Origin: Pempheris klunzingeri
Taxonomy: Eukaryota > Chordata > Actinopteri > Acropomatiformes > Pempheridae
Length of the DNA stretch: 64,000 bases
Assembly: GCF_042242105.1 (NCBI RefSeq)
Contig: NC_092020.1
Location: forward strand, 1,477,001 to 1,541,000
Direction: 5' to 3'
Position 1 is the stretch's first letter; the number at the start of each line of letters is the position of its first letter. Below the pieces are notes generated by a model. The model was given only the letters and a program-made list of their open reading frames with translations, made no database searches and had not been told where the DNA came from. Shown piece after piece: positions 14,664-27,435 of the stretch. The translations under genes and the position numbers were made by a program.

Positions 14664-15494
14664 GATGTCTTTGGCCTTGTTTGTGAACAAGTCTGTTGGA
14701 GCCGCTTTGCACGACAGGAGTTTCTGCTGTGACGTTTTGAGACCAAAATTGCTGCAAGTTAAACAACACATGCACTATTTTCAGACAGGGTGGAAAGCAT
14801 CATTTGGCTTTACAGAGACAGACTCACTGTTCCTGTGCAGTTCTGCTGACCAATGGTTGCTGTTTTAATCATGCATCTTAAAGGCTGCCTTAGCACTCTT
14901 AATTCAGAATTAAAACTAAACATCTTTAGATGCTGAGCTATGTGACAAAATGGGTACTTTTGATGAATTTCTTTTACTTTCTGAAGAGAAACTGAACACT
15001 TAAAGAACCACTGCTTTTTCAACTGAAAATAAAAGGTTCTTGTATTCACACAAATACAAGGTCCTGTTGTTTCTGCTTTTTGATAAAATTTTTATAACAC
15101 TGATTTATATTAGGAATTGCCATTATGTATTCATTATTGTTGTTTTTATTAATGTAGTTTCTTAAGCCATTTATTATTGCAATAGTTCAGTTTTATGGTG
15201 GCTTTTTTATAACAGATAATTTGTCCATCTGAATAGAGAAAATACTCGCATTGCACTGCATTGCTCATCAGGTTAACAGTGAAAAATAAAAGCCAGAAAT
15301 GCTAGTTAATTAGGAAGGTAAACATAATTTTCCAATTTATATTACAAAGACCGTTAAAACGCATACTGTACAGTGCACAGGCTAGAGGGACAGATGAGAC
15401 TTGATTGTTTTGATGTATAGACACACATATTTAGGCTCTTTGAAGAGTTTGCCTGTGATAGTATTAAATTAAGTAGAATGGAATTTCCAGAAAA

Positions 15495-15715
15495 AACCTT
15501 TGTTTATGGTCTGTTCATATGTGGGCGACAAGATGACCCAGTTATCACTTCTACACACTGTGAAACCTGAGTGTGAGAGGCAGTGTAGATGTATAGGGTG
15601 TGTGAGGTTATTGATAGTGACGAAAGAGGAATTTCCTCCCTCATTCATTTCCCTGTTTCCTGACTGTAAACCTTTTACCTATTTTGGCTGACACCTATAA
15701 TTCATCCTTACTGAT
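15495..15715 (+). repeat. Dispersed repeat, copy 1
   Basis: This segment is closely repeated at 16964-17288. Both begin with AACCTTTGTTTATGGTCTG and include GACGAAAGAGGAA, and both end near ATTCATCCTTACTG. Copy 1 has about 30 bases after GATGAC that copy 2 lacks. Neither copy has coding features. Confidence 0.8.
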
Positions 15716-15799
15716 GTGATCACAAAACTGTCCCTGGTATGAAGTGCGAGGGACCTGTTGTTTTTGAAGAAATTATTATTATTCTCCCTCACAATCCTG

Positions 15800-16650
15800 T
15801 TTTTGAGGGGCTTAGGATGCTCAAAAATTGGCACAAATGTCAGAAGTGGTAAAAATGGCAATTGGGCTCAGATGTGGTCAGTGAGCTCCAGTCGCGCCCC
15901 GTGGTGCGTACTAAAAATTGGAAGGACACAGATTGGATCTCTATGAAACTCATTGGGATCATAGCTTACATGTTGAAGAAACTTGCAAAATATTTTTCAG
16001 TTTTGTTTTTCACAAAACAGAAAGTCAGGCATTTTAGACTTCACACATTCATTTTAATTCCTTGGACATGTGTTTGATGCTTTTAGGAAGCACAAAAAGT
16101 TATTAAACTTTGCATTCATGTTTCTATGAGCAAATACTTTGATATATGTCATAATCAGGCTTGGCTTATAGTGCCCCCTAATTTCTGTTAGCATTTTTGA
16201 GGTGCTAGAGGTGCTCTAAAAGTCTTTGCACATGTATCATGAGTGGCCAAGCCTGATATTTCATATGGGTCTTGGGTGTGGTAAATCAGCTTGAGGGCCC
16301 TCCCTGGAAAATTTCAAAGTCACAACCCCGTCCACAAATTTTACAGAGGTATATAAAAAACAGTGAAGATTTGTATCATGTCTAGACTTTAAAAACATAA
16401 CCTACTTCCATTTTAAATAGAGTTCTTGATTTTCTCGCAATTCAAGTCAAGCACAGAGTCGTTTAAACGCATTTTCGTTTGACAGAATTAACTTTAGCGA
16501 CTTCAGATCCAGGAACTTTTTGAAGCCAAATTGCAAAGCTTTTGAAGTTTCATGAAACACCCTTGACTTTAATTTCAATTTGTAATTTGCATTAATTTGC
16601 ACTGTTTCTTTATTTTATAATTGCCCAAATTTACATCAGTCACATTACTG
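15800..16650. repeat. Probable dispersed repeat remnant
   Basis: Non-coding AT-rich stretch with phrases such as AGTGCCCCCTAATTTCTG and CAGTCGCGCCCCGTGGTG, which resemble internal parts of non-autonomous fish elements. No clear ends were found, so the family is not assigned. Confidence 0.35.
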
Positions 16651-16683
16651 TCGTGTTTTATATATCTTTACTTATATTAAGTA

Positions 16684-16960
16684 AGGGGTGGCTGTGGCTC
16701 AGTGGTAGCGTGGGTAGTCCCTCAATCGGAAGGTCGTGGTTCATCCCCGGCTTCTATGAATCAGCATGAATGAACCCCAACTTAACATAGCTTCAGTGTG
16801 TCAAAGAATAGTTGCTAGACAAATGCGGACCATTCACCATTGAATTTCTGTGCATGTCAGAGTATGAGCTCATCGGGTTGCTTGAGCATGTGAATGTGTA
16901 ATCTTGCTTCTTATTTATTTTACTGGTTCACTTCCCTCTATCAGTTATCGTCCACTGTCA
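16684..16960 (+). repeat. tRNA-derived SINE
   Basis: The 5' part is tRNA-like with both internal RNA polymerase III promoter boxes: an A box TGGCTCAGTGG (16695-16705) and a B-box-like GGTTCATCC (16738-16746). It continues about 200 bases into a non-tRNA body. The sequence does not close into a cloverleaf after the B box, so this is a SINE and not a functional tRNA gene. The 3' limit is approximate and it abuts repeat copy 2. Confidence 0.75.
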
Positions 16961-16963
16961 ATC

Positions 16964-17288
16964 AAACCTTTGTTTATGGTCTGTTCATATGTGGGCGACA
17001 AGATGACACCAGTGTGTGAGAGGCAGTGCAGATGTATAGGGTGTGTGAGGTTGTCGATAGTGACGAAAGAGGAAAGACCTTCATTTCCCTGTTTCCTTAC
17101 TGTAAACCTTAACACTAGCACCCATGAAAAGCAACCTGTCCAGCCTGTCAACTGTTGGAAAGTCCATCCATCCATGTCACAGCTATTGTCGTGGACAGGC
17201 TTGGATTCTTTAAGTTGTTTCTATTGTGTTTTCTCATTGTGGGTGGAGACAATATGTAAAATGGATACCTGTAATTCATCCTTACTGT
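16964..17288 (+). repeat. Dispersed repeat, copy 2
   Basis: Matches 15495-15715. About 150 extra bases (17110-17262) separate the main body from the shared terminal part ATTCATCCTTACTG. The SINE sits immediately upstream. Confidence 0.75.
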
Positions 17289-17366
17289 GGTGGAATTCCC
17301 TCTTTTGTTGAGTGTGTTCCAGAACAAAAGCCTCTTTCCCGCATTGCAACATATCATATATATACA

Positions 17367-17589
17367 CAGTGGGTATATATATAAAGTATTCAGACCCCTT
17401 CACTTTTTCCACATTTTATTTTTCATACATTTGCAAAAATTTCTAAAATACTTTTTTCACTTTGTCATTATGGGGTATTGTGTGTAGATTGATGAGGGAA
17501 AAAAAGAATTTAATTCATTTTGGAATAAGGCTGTAACATAACAAAATCTGGGAAAAGTGAAGGGGTCTGAATACTTTCTGTACCCACTG
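17367..17589. mobile_element. Tc1/mariner-type MITE
   Basis: A 223-bp element with near-perfect terminal inverted repeats: CAGTGGGTA...AAAGTATTCAGACCCCTTCACTT on the left and its reverse complement ending TACCCACTG on the right. TA-rich flanks fit TA target preference. It holds no transposase, so it is non-autonomous. Confidence 0.9.
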
Positions 17590-18424
17590 TATATACAGAC
17601 TGAGAAGCCTGATTCGACACTCCAGAGAACACGTCTCCACTGCTCTAGAGTCCAGTGGTGGCTGCTTCACACCTCTGCATCCAACGCTTGGCATTGCACT
17701 TTTTATTACAGAGATTGTCAACCAGTGCAGGTTCTTCTGTTGTATTCTGAACCCAGGGCTGCTTTTAAACTTTGCTCCTTTTTTTTTTGGAAAGACCCAC
17801 AGCTCTCTTTAATGATAAAGTAAATGTTGACATCTTTAGTACAGTATTATTGCTAATTAACACAGCGAAGCACTTGCTTGTGGAGTTAATGCACACAGGC
17901 CTGTCCAGTCATGGCTAACTTGTGTTTGCTTCCCTTTGCCCCATGCTGGACTGAGCTGGACAGACGCCTGGAACAGAGCCCCCGTGTCTCAGAAACTGGC
18001 ATCAGTTTCCTCGTTTGTGCAGTGCCACACATTAACTTGAGGACCACACACTGGAATGAGGAAAACAGCTATCTTTTTCTAGCTATGCCCCACATTTAGA
18101 CGTCTTTTATGGGAATCTAACCTTTGTATGCATGGATGTTACTTATTAACTTTGTCCTAACTGAAGGACACATAAATGCATGATGAAAACACTACAGACA
18201 CCCACTTGGTTTTAAATGATTTATGATTACCCTAATTAAGATAATAACAAAAGTGCCAGTTTTTCCTTCCTTCTTTGAGGATAACACAGCAGGATGTTTT
18301 TTTCTGTTTGGTTTTTAATGAGTGTTTTAATAAGCATGGTCAAGTAATCACACGGGGAGATGTGAGTATTTTTCGAGGTCTAAAAGAACACTTTTTAATT
18401 TTCTCACACCATTTCACACAAGTT
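17590..18424. other. Intergenic, no gene seen
   Basis: About 0.8 kb of sequence past the MITE. No splice-supported open frame or repeat was recognised. Confidence 0.5.
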
Positions 18425-18957
18425 CTCAGACTGTGATTTGAGTTGTTTTATTAAACATAACATATTTAACATAAATGCACAAACAGATATACTACATATG
18501 TGTAATGAAATATTTACAGTCAAAGTTCTATTGCATTTACATTTTCAGAAGCATAAAATATTTACATGGTTTCAATTAACATTTTCACAATCCATTATTT
18601 GGCACAAAAAAACACAGTACAATACAACTTAATGTCTGTATAATGTTCAGTACATAAGTTTTCCTTCATTTTCCCTTTGCAATGTAACTAAATCAACTCA
18701 TCTTGATTTCTCAGTAAAATAAAACAAAGATGGAATAATAATATATATATATATAATAATAATATGACTTGGCTAAATAGATATTTCAGTATTTGTCACC
18801 ACTGGTAAAGGAAACAGTACTGGCTATAGCTCCTTTTTATGTAACACCTTCACCAAATGCAACAGCCAAAAAGTAATAATGCTCAAATATATAATTTTAC
18901 AGACAAGGTCTATCTAATAATGTCTGTTTTACTGTTATTGTGTATGAAATTGAGTGT
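18425..18957 (-). other. acod1: acod1 3' UTR
   Basis: AT-rich sequence after the stop. AATAAA on the minus strand (18452-18447) is the likely poly(A) signal. Several ATTTA pentamers occur on the minus strand, a feature common in unstable inflammatory mRNAs. An imperfect TA run lies at about 18741-18770. Confidence 0.6.
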
Positions 18958-21900
18958 TCATTGTAGCTGGGAGACCAGGGCCCTGCAGTCCCCCAGTCTA
19001 TCCAGATGCTCCACCACATCAATCAGCCTCTCAACCTTCTCTGAAGGAAGCACTGCCCCTGCGTTGTTTCTGAACTTCTTCCTCAGGCTCTCATTGCTCA
19101 GTGGGTTACGCCAGTGACCGTAGAAGGTGTCACAGCGTCCTTTCAGAATGTCGCCCCCAACAAGCGTCACCTGGACTTCGCCATACATGAGGTTGAAATT
19201 AGCCGGGTTGTCCTGCGGATGCTCCACGCGAACACGATTCAGCAGAGCATGCAGGTCAGAGCGCCTCATGGCAGCGGGTGTGAAGGACTGCACAGTCACC
19301 TCGCCATCCAGGAGAGCGCTGCAAGCATTGAACTGGAAGGAGTGGCGTGCCTCATGCTCTGAGTCAGGTAAAGGCCTGTTAATGTACTTTGATTTGGGGA
19401 CTCTGAGCAGGATGTCCTGGACTTGAGTTGGGGGGAAAGTGCCAGGGCCAAGCCCTACAAGAAGCTTATGGACTGAGGCTGCAGCATCTGCTACCCAGTG
19501 CATCCCCAGATGGGCAGGGAAGCGCTTGAAGCCCATGTCTTGCTCCTCTAGCAGGAACATATGGCCGTCATCACTGGGTGATTCTAAAGGCTGCGGGACA
19601 TAGTCTTCATAAAAAGCACTGAAGCCAGCCACCCCAGCCACAGCATCCAGGACCAGAGGACTTGCCTCTAAGCCTCGGGAGGCTAGCAGAGCGGCCTCCA
19701 AGCCCAGACGCGAGGCATTACCGATGTGGAGGGGTTTAGACTGAGTGGCAGCATTAGCCATTGGGGCTCCTGACAAAGAAGCAGCTATAGCCAAGGCATG
19801 ACTGCACTGGGAGGGATCCAGAGACAAGAGGCGAGCACAGGCGGCTGCACTACCCATGGTCCCCACCACACTGGGAGGGTGAAACCTGGTGACGAGAAAG
19901 ACGGAAAGAAAGAGACAAAGAGACCATGGTCAGGTGTTGTGGAACTACAGTGTTTACTCTTGTGTTTAAAGGAGCATTTAAAATGGGCGTTTGTCATCAT
20001 TATGGTTATAACAGAGCTCCTTATGTGTAAAAGTGTCTCTTTGAACAAACAGCTACTCTTAAGCATGCCTCTCTTTATGCAGTAGAGCTTATTTCAGCAG
20101 TGTGTGTTAGAGGAAATTGTTTTTTAGTCATTTCAGTATTTGATAAACAAGCAAATGATGTGGTGGGTCATTTGACTTAGTGTAAACACTTCCTAAAATG
20201 AGTCCTGTGTGATAGTCTCCTCCACATGGCTAATTGTGCTAACACTACCCACAGGGCCTCATCTGTGTCTGAGATTAACATAATAACATGCCTTTCACAG
20301 CTCATTGACACCACTATGAGACTGCAGATTACACTGCTCCGGCCTCCTTCTAAACCACACTGCACACATCAGCAAAGTCAAATATGGATCTCTTTAGACT
20401 CCTGTGGATACTTCTGTGGACAGTAAATAAAAACTCTTCAACAAGGAGCTGGCTTATATATCTGTTAAATGATAAATATTAAAATCAAATACAAAACCTA
20501 CTGCAATGCAGTTAAATTACAGTATCTACGTGAAATTTGACTGTGCTCTGTGGCCCTCACCTCTTGGGGATGTTGTGGGCCTCATTTGAGAACCTCATCA
20601 GTCGGCCCTGGATCTCGATGCCGACGTTGAATGCCAACAGGAAGTCCAGGCCGCTAGGTTTGCTGTTAGCAGGCATCATGTCACTGAGTGCTAACACAGC
20701 AGGGAGGACAGCTCCTGAGGGATGAGTGGCAGGGTGCCATGTATCATCAAAGTCCATAGAGTGTGTCTGCAATAAAAAAAAACGAAATAAATAAGTAAAA
20801 ACAAAAAGCCAACACATTTTCACAATCAAATGACTGTGAAAAAAAGTACATGGAGTTACTTTAACACTGAGAGCAACTCAGTGATTATCAATACATATTT
20901 TATGAAGCACAGAAATATTATGTTCTTGCTGGCAGCAATTCACAGCACTAATTCACAGATAAAGGAGATGGGTGCAGAGAGCTGCAATTTTGCTCTCTAC
21001 ACCCATCTCCTTTCTTAGCAAATTGGAAAATCCCTTTAATTGCTATAATTGGCTTTCACCACTGGAGGGAAATGTGGGCTGCAGAAATGAGCTTGACATC
21101 CTGATGCCTTCTTTAGGGAACGAGGGCTGCGAAATGTTTGCAGAAATACTTTTGGAAAATTCTGCAGAAGGGTAATGAGGGGTCAATTTATTATTTGCGT
21201 CAACCCTCCTGTGGTTGGCTGCCCACATGGTACCAGTGCTGAGTATAAAATAGCAGTATTTTGGTTGTGGAAATGGGTTCAGTGCATCTGAAATTGTCTG
21301 GTGTACTGCTGCACAATGGTGACCCATCTGTTCCACCTATTCATACTCACCGCCACTCCATTGACAAAAGCTGCCAGTGTTGGTGAGAGCCTTGTGCCCC
21401 TGCGTCCGTACACAGAGCTGATGTCATCAGCAGCATACATGTGCTGGAGGGAAAAGACGGAGACAGGTAAACAGAGAGTCTTCACAAGGACGTGTTTGTA
21501 ACACAGCAGTCGTCACATAAGTGAACTTTACCACTCCTGGCATATCACTTTTCAGCTGAAGCTGAATAACGTTCTTTGTGAGTTGTATGTCAAACACAGA
21601 AATTCAGTGAAAAAGGTCACCAGATATATCAAATTATATGATGAAAATTCAGTAATAACCTGTGATTTTTTTTTTTTACTCATCTCATCTGTCCTCACAC
21701 AGCTGTTGCACTCATCTGTTTCATTGCCTCATATCAGATAAGACCTTAAGACCTTTTTTCCCCCCCTGCCCCTCACCTGGCAGTGCTGCAGCGCCAGTTC
21801 AAACACGTCTGTTGTGCTGCCAAGCAGACCAACTCCAATGCTGTCCAGCACCATCCTTTTGCTGCGATGGAGCACCATGGAGGACAAGTGCTGGGGCTTT

Positions 21901-22679
21901 ACTTCACTGATGAACTTCCCGTAGCTGGCCGTGACTGTGTCGTCCGCGGCAGGGCCCTTCAACACTGCAGAAGGAAAGACAGAGGAATGCAGTGAGTAGA
22001 AAGAAAGCACATGAGCTGTTTGTAACAGCGGAAGCAGAGAGAAATGTTTTCTTGTGTTTGGACAAGAGGAGGAGGAGACAAGTTTACCTTCCACTGCAGA
22101 CTTATGCAGCCCCCTCACAGCCCATACTGGTCTAATGGTTTTCTGTAGAACAAAGAGTATAGAATATCATTATTAACACCTATAAATTGAGTAACATTTA
22201 TTTTATTTCTATGAAATAGATTTTTTTCCCCACATCTTAGCTCCCTTACACACTGTGTACAACATGATTTTCCTCTTTTGTCAGATTCTGTTCTAATTAA
22301 ATCCTCCTTGTAGCCGACTCTGACATCACTATAAGGAATGTTACTTAGCCTCGTTGTGCCTCGTTTCAAAGAGCTATTGTTCAGCCAAGGTGATGCTTTT
22401 ACAGGTGTAGTGTCATCTGCTCAATTTCTCATAAAGCGCTCTCTTAAATGAACTCTCACTATGTACTCATGAAAGCCATCTACACAGTACAAACCACAAT
22501 GTAAGTTTAGGGATTTGTGTTAAATTCTTCACAAGACTGGATGAAGTCAAACAGTTTGAAGCATTCCCAGAGTGATATTTTCCCTTTAATTCCTTTTTTT
22601 TAATCTATTAATCTGACAGATTAAAAAAAGTAGGCCTACAAAAGTATCTTTAAATCTTTACCTTTAATGTAGAGATCAT
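18958..22679 (-). CDS. acod1: Cis-aconitate decarboxylase (ACOD1/IRG1)
   Basis: Six exons read on the minus strand (22679-22662, 22142-22088, 21964-21777, 21443-21351, 20766-20561, 19885-18958), all in frame, give 495 aa. The enzyme decarboxylates cis-aconitate to itaconate in mitochondria of activated macrophages. MmgE/PrpD-family landmarks match ACOD1: HSMDFDDTWHPATHPSG, KPLHIGNA, KRFPAHL, SEHEARHSFQF and DTFYGHWRNPLS. These cover the active-site Asp and His segments. The first exons encode a basic, acid-free leader (MISTLKKTIRPVWAVRGLHK) typical of a mitochondrial targeting signal, longer than the short N-terminus of human ACOD1. The C-terminus stops soon after CRALVSQLQ, without the extra human tail. 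The gene is transcribed away from gene A, with a TATA box about 115 bp upstream of the ATG. Confidence 0.97.
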
Positions 22680-22794
22680 GGCTTCTGTCAGTTCTGTCAC
22701 GTTGCTCCTCTTTCCTCTTTCTTTGATGCAGTAGGTTTGGAGTCAGCAGGTTGTGAAGGATGTTGATACCTTTTGGACTGAGAGAGCACCAGCC

Positions 22795-22801
22795 TTATAT
22801 A
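22795..22801 (-). promoter_or_regulatory. acod1: TATA box of acod1
   Basis: TATATAA on the minus strand, inside ACTATATAAGG. It is placed to start transcription near 22770, leaving a 5' UTR of about 90 bases before the ATG at 22679. A strong TATA box suits an inducible gene. Confidence 0.75.
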
Positions 22802-23105
22802 GTCCAGGGTTCACAATAGTAGCAGGTACAGGCCTACAAGGAACAGGGAAGGGCAGGAATATCCATGACGAAACCTTGTAAGAGTAAATTGAGGAATTTT
22901 CATTATCATTATTGTCATCACCAGCATCACCATCCCCAGAAGAACAGAAAGAAGGGGTGGTACTTCATTGTTCAAGGTTAGGAGCAGCAGTGATGTCATC
23001 TCTCAGGTTTCACTCTGTAGTATAGTGTGGGGGAATTTTCAAGAACTCCTCCTACGCCTACCACTCCAGCCTTATTTATGACCACATTTCATCCCTCCTT
23101 AACTC
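22802..23105. promoter_or_regulatory. Shared upstream region between acod1 and gene A
   Basis: About 300 bp lie between the acod1 TATA box and a TATTTAT box (about 23072-23078) for gene A. An NF-kB-like site, GGGAATTTTC, lies at about 23030-23039, one base from the GGGRNWYYCC consensus. Two head-to-head TATA promoters this close could share enhancers. The motif calls are by eye. Confidence 0.5.
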
Positions 23106-23933
23106 AACTCAACAGTCCATCTGAGCTTCTTCGCCAGGTAAGGCTTTATTTTCATTTGCTTCATTACTGGCAAGCACTATGACTTTATTACAGGCACTCT
23201 TCAATGTGATTCAAAATGTATTGATGGTGATAAGATGCTTTTCACAAAAATATCTATAGTTAACTTGCAAGATGCTCCATGGCAGAACAAAACATATTAC
23301 AGTTTAATGTTATTTATGAGATTTACAACAAATACCAAAATTACAACTCTGAAAATATGTAACTGGCAAAATCAAAAACAGTACTGATCTCTTGGATGAA
23401 TAAGTCTATATCAGTCTATATCAGTCAGTTATGGATAAAATGTGGGCACCTGCTATTTTCCAGTTGTTAGATCAGGAAAGTTGAATACAGCTACTCCCCT
23501 GTGTCTCGTGCTACTGTCACACAATAACAGTGGTTTAGCCCACTTATGACTGGGCAGGGCCATCGACTCAGGTTCCTGAAAGTGCCCAGGGAGATACAGT
23601 TAGACAGAAAATAGTTTTTTTTGCATATTATATTAATAGTATATTAATGTTCCTTAAAGGTTTTATCATTTATAATTAGTTTCCTTTTTTGTAGGCCTCT
23701 CCTGCTCTATAAAAATCAAATAGAGGGTATTAAGGCCATTTTGCACCTTGTGGTCACCCTATGTGGGTTTTTAAGAGTCAAGTTGTGCCTCCCAACGACA
23801 AATGACCTCTCATTCTGGTTCTGCACATTATACCAAATTCATGGAAAGATTTAAATACCTTCATGGACATGTTCTCTGTGTCATTTGTTTGTTTGTTTCA
23901 GTGAAACTGCAGTTTGACACTAAACACGACACA

Positions 23934-26900
23934 ATGGCAACATCAGACAGGTTTCCAGCCAGTTTCTATGGTGAACCTGGAGTGTTAGGCATGTTATCAA
24001 ATGGAATCAGTGCGTTCCTCGTACTTCTACAGAACTTCAATACAGCACACACTGGCAAAGCACCACTCGGAGTGGAGAACATACTTGCAGGTACAACTTT
24101 TAGAAGATCTGCCTGAAGAATGTAATAAAAGGTAATATAGAGTTGTTTTAGTAATTTCAATTTCATATTTTTCTAGGTGTTCATCTCATCCTGATTGGTG
24201 GTGTATGCCAACTAGTGGCCGGGCTGCTTTCCTTTAGGAAATATGATCATCTGAGTGGCACTGCCTTCATTGGCTATGCTGCTCTTTGGGGCAGTTATGG
24301 TGCCACCCGAATATATGTTGGTGCCTTAGCTGAAACAGTTGCCATGCCACATCAGATGATGATGAACAACATATCTCTGAATGCCACCACAGAGATCCCA
24401 GTTTGCCATTTATGTCTGTCCATAAATGAGTCAGCGATTGCCGGTCTGGTCCCCTACATCCTTCTGTCCTTTGTTCTTGCCTTCTGCTCTGCCACAGTCA
24501 ACTACATCATGCCTTTTGTTTTTGGGGCCATCACAGCCACCTTAGTTTTTGAAGCAGTGGGTTTGGTAGCAAGCTCCTGGGCTCTCGTGGTCTCAGGGGT
24601 TCTGGAGTTGCTCATTCTGATTTTTGCCATCTACGGTTCAGCTGCACTGCTCGTCAAAGGTCTGACCCAACGTTTAGTCCTCAGAGGCTTCGGTACCCCC
24701 CTCTTTAATGTTCTCCTGTTAGGGACCACCAACTCAGGAAGCACCCAGAGCATTGGCCAAGAGAAGAAGAAAAATACGAAATATGCAGAGCCCATGGCCT
24801 TGGGTTTCTTCTGTGACACTGTTGCCCCCTTCATCTTTGCTTTCTACAGCTTTGGGTACATGAAGTCCTTTGGCCTAGGGGCTGCATGGATCTCAATCAT
24901 CACAGTTGCTCAGCTGCTCTCCAGCTACTACGCCTATTTGCGCCAAGATTGCTACCACACCACCAAGTTTGGTCTTCATGCCACATATTGGTTGATTAAA
25001 GCCTGGGATGAGTTTGTCGTATCTGCTCTGGTTGTAGAGGATGTGGTGTCAGGGAGGGAAATAATGATCGGAAATTGGTTCTTTGTGATAGCAGGCTTGG
25101 TGCTCTGCGTGGGAAGCCTCAATACAGATGTGCTGGAGCTGATCCACAACATACTGTTTGTCCTACTAACAGTCTCCACAATCCCCCAGATCCCTCTCCG
25201 GGGATACTACATCTTCTTTGGCGTAGCTTGCTCCCTGTTCACTGCTGCCTCCCTGTACGGCACCTTCTCACGTCTTATCAACACCATAGCAGAGAAGTTG
25301 CTAATCCCCGTAGGACCGCAGCCCGTGTCCACCGACCAGATGATGAAGGTTTTTAAATACAGCAGGTCCAAGCAGGGAGACCAGGAGGCGCTGCCCCAAA
25401 CTGACCAGGCTTCAGATGCCCTGTTCTACCTTTCAAATGGGGTTGCAGCTCTCTCAGCTCTTCATGCAAGTTCTTCCAGTACAAATCCTGCCTTCCTTCA
25501 TCTGACTGTCCCTTGGGTCCTCGTCTCTGGAGTCATCATCCAGGTCTATGTCAGTCGGCTACAGGTCATAGGAGGTGGCCGTTTTGGGTCTGTCATCTCA
25601 TCCATCTATGTTGCAGTTTGGGCAACATGGACCTGGTTTAGATTTGCAGGTATGTCAGTACAAACATGTTTAAATGGACACTTGTTTTGGCTGAATTACA
25701 CAAAATTCTGATCCCAGCTTTTTCTCCTCCAGGTAATCTGCTCCAGCTTTCCATAGCAGCAGCCAATGGTTTCACAGCAGGAGCCATTGCTCTCTTGGTC
25801 ATCAATGCTTTCCTTATACTGATTGGTAAGGTTAACAAGAGTATTGTTCTTAGGAGAATGAATGAATTTGTTTGATTTTGAGCTTGTTTTCATTCTTCCA
25901 TTATTCATGTCAGCTGCCTATAGGAACCTGGTTTTGCTGTTGCTAACAGCAGTCATGGAGGTTGTTCTGGTCTGTTTCCTGCTTTCCACTCTGCAGCAAC
26001 TGCCATATGAACTAGAAAGTAAGCACTCATTCTGAAAATTTGTTTAGGGTTTAGGTAATGCACTTTTTTTTAATAGGCTTAAATTATTATTATTATTGAA
26101 ACATTGTGGCATTTTCTTAACAGTGGCAATGCTTGCAATACTTTCAACAATTTGCTTATATGGAGCTCTGGCGTCACTGGTGAACTGCATCTACTCACAG
26201 AGGCTGATGCCCATAGGTCCTCCCTTGATAAAGGTAACCAATTAAGAAAATCATTTTGCATTCCTCTGCCAAATCTATAGTGGTTTGTTATATTCTATCC
26301 TCTTGATTGTTATGAAAATGCCCCTCCCTCTGTGGCCTGTCTCAGGAGGAAGTGAAGCAGGAGTCTGTTCTAGAGCTACCCTGTCCTGTGGCTGATTCAC
26401 GACTCACCAGTGGTCTCCTGAAGATCGCCCACCTGCTGGAGGAAGGAGGAGTATGTGGCATTCCCACAGACACTGTATATGCCCTGGCTGCCTCCTGCAA
26501 GAATCCTCAAGCTATAGAGAAAATCTACAATATTAAAGTAAGAAGTGAAAAATAACCTGGAGCATCTGAGCCAGATTATTTAATCCAATTGCAGCATTTT
26601 ATCTTTATTGTGAAACTCACTTATCTGTGACCTCATCCAGGACAGACCAGCGGAGAAGCCCATCTGTATCTGCATTTCTAGTGTGGAGCAGCTGGTGGCA
26701 GCCAAGCCTCCCTTCAGTCCTTTGCTGTGGGAGTTTATGAAGAATGTGTATCCAGGAGGCATCAGCTGCATTGTCAGCAAAGGAGACTGGCTGTTCAAAC
26801 TAGGTAAACTAGGTTTATAGTTCACAACTTTAAATCCTGTGCTACTGCATTCAGTTTATGTCAGTTTCAGCTTATTTTTTTCTGTAGGAGTGGGACCGGC

Positions 26901-27435
26901 TTACGATCGTGTTGGCACCAGGGACAGCATCATGATCCGCGTCCCTGACCACACTGTGACCGGGCACCTATGTGACATCACTGGACCCCTCGCTATAACA
27001 TCAGCCAACCCCAGCGGAGAGCCAGACAGCACCCATCACAGCATGGTCATCAAGTAAGTGTCATAGCAGTGCGACAAATGTGTCTTTTATTTTCAATTAT
27101 CCCAGTGTTAATGCTAATGTGGCACATGCATCACACATCTCCTGCCATCTGTTTTACCACAGGCGACTAGGACACAAGATTCAAGGGGTTCTGTGTGATG
27201 GGGACTCAAATGAAGTTGTTGCTTCCACCGTGGTCAACTGCCTGAAAATTGATGAAGGTAAAGGGCAAAAATATTCCCATTACACTCTCTAAATTTCATA
27301 TATTTTAGCAGACACTTTCTAACTCAAGTGTGTCATACTCTCTCCACAGGGATCATCACCATCGTGAGGGAAGGCTGTGTCCCTGCAGTAAAAGTCCGAC
27401 AGATCTTTGACAGAGTGAAAAGCACTATGGTGTGA
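23934..27435 (+). CDS. Gene A: triple AceTr membrane protein fused to YrdC/Sua5 domain
   Basis: Coding exons are 23934-24090, 24177-25649, 25733-25825, 25914-26018, 26124-26233, 26346-26537, 26641-26803, 26888-27053, 27163-27257 and 27350-27435, all in frame (879 aa). A non-coding exon ends at 23137. Residues 1-646 are almost all membrane segments and read as three AceTr (GPR1/FUN34/YaaH) units, about 14-232, 255-437 and 462-646. Units 1 and 2 open with NPAPLG-like motifs (EPGVLG, EPMALG). Unit 1 continues GVCQLVAGLLSFRK, as in E. coli SatP (GIAQIFAGLLEYKK). Units end in similar RGFGTP, IPVGPQP and MPIGPP motifs. Residues 647-879 form a whole YrdC domain: IPTDTVYALAA, KDRP (the KxR signature), ITSANPSGE, STVVNC and IVREGCVPA. 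NNIS and NAT in a loop could be glycosylated. Known AceTr proteins carry acetate or succinate; YrdC proteins make threonylcarbamoyl-AMP. The fusion's function is unknown to me. Confidence 0.9.

Noticed and set aside
16684-16756. tRNA gene
   Set aside because: A and B boxes are present, but the acceptor and T stems do not close and a longer non-tRNA body follows; it is a SINE head.
15061-18400. Endogenous retrovirus or other LTR element
   Set aside because: No LTR pair, primer-binding site or gag/pol motif seen here or elsewhere in the window; the repeats are SINE, MITE and short dispersed types.
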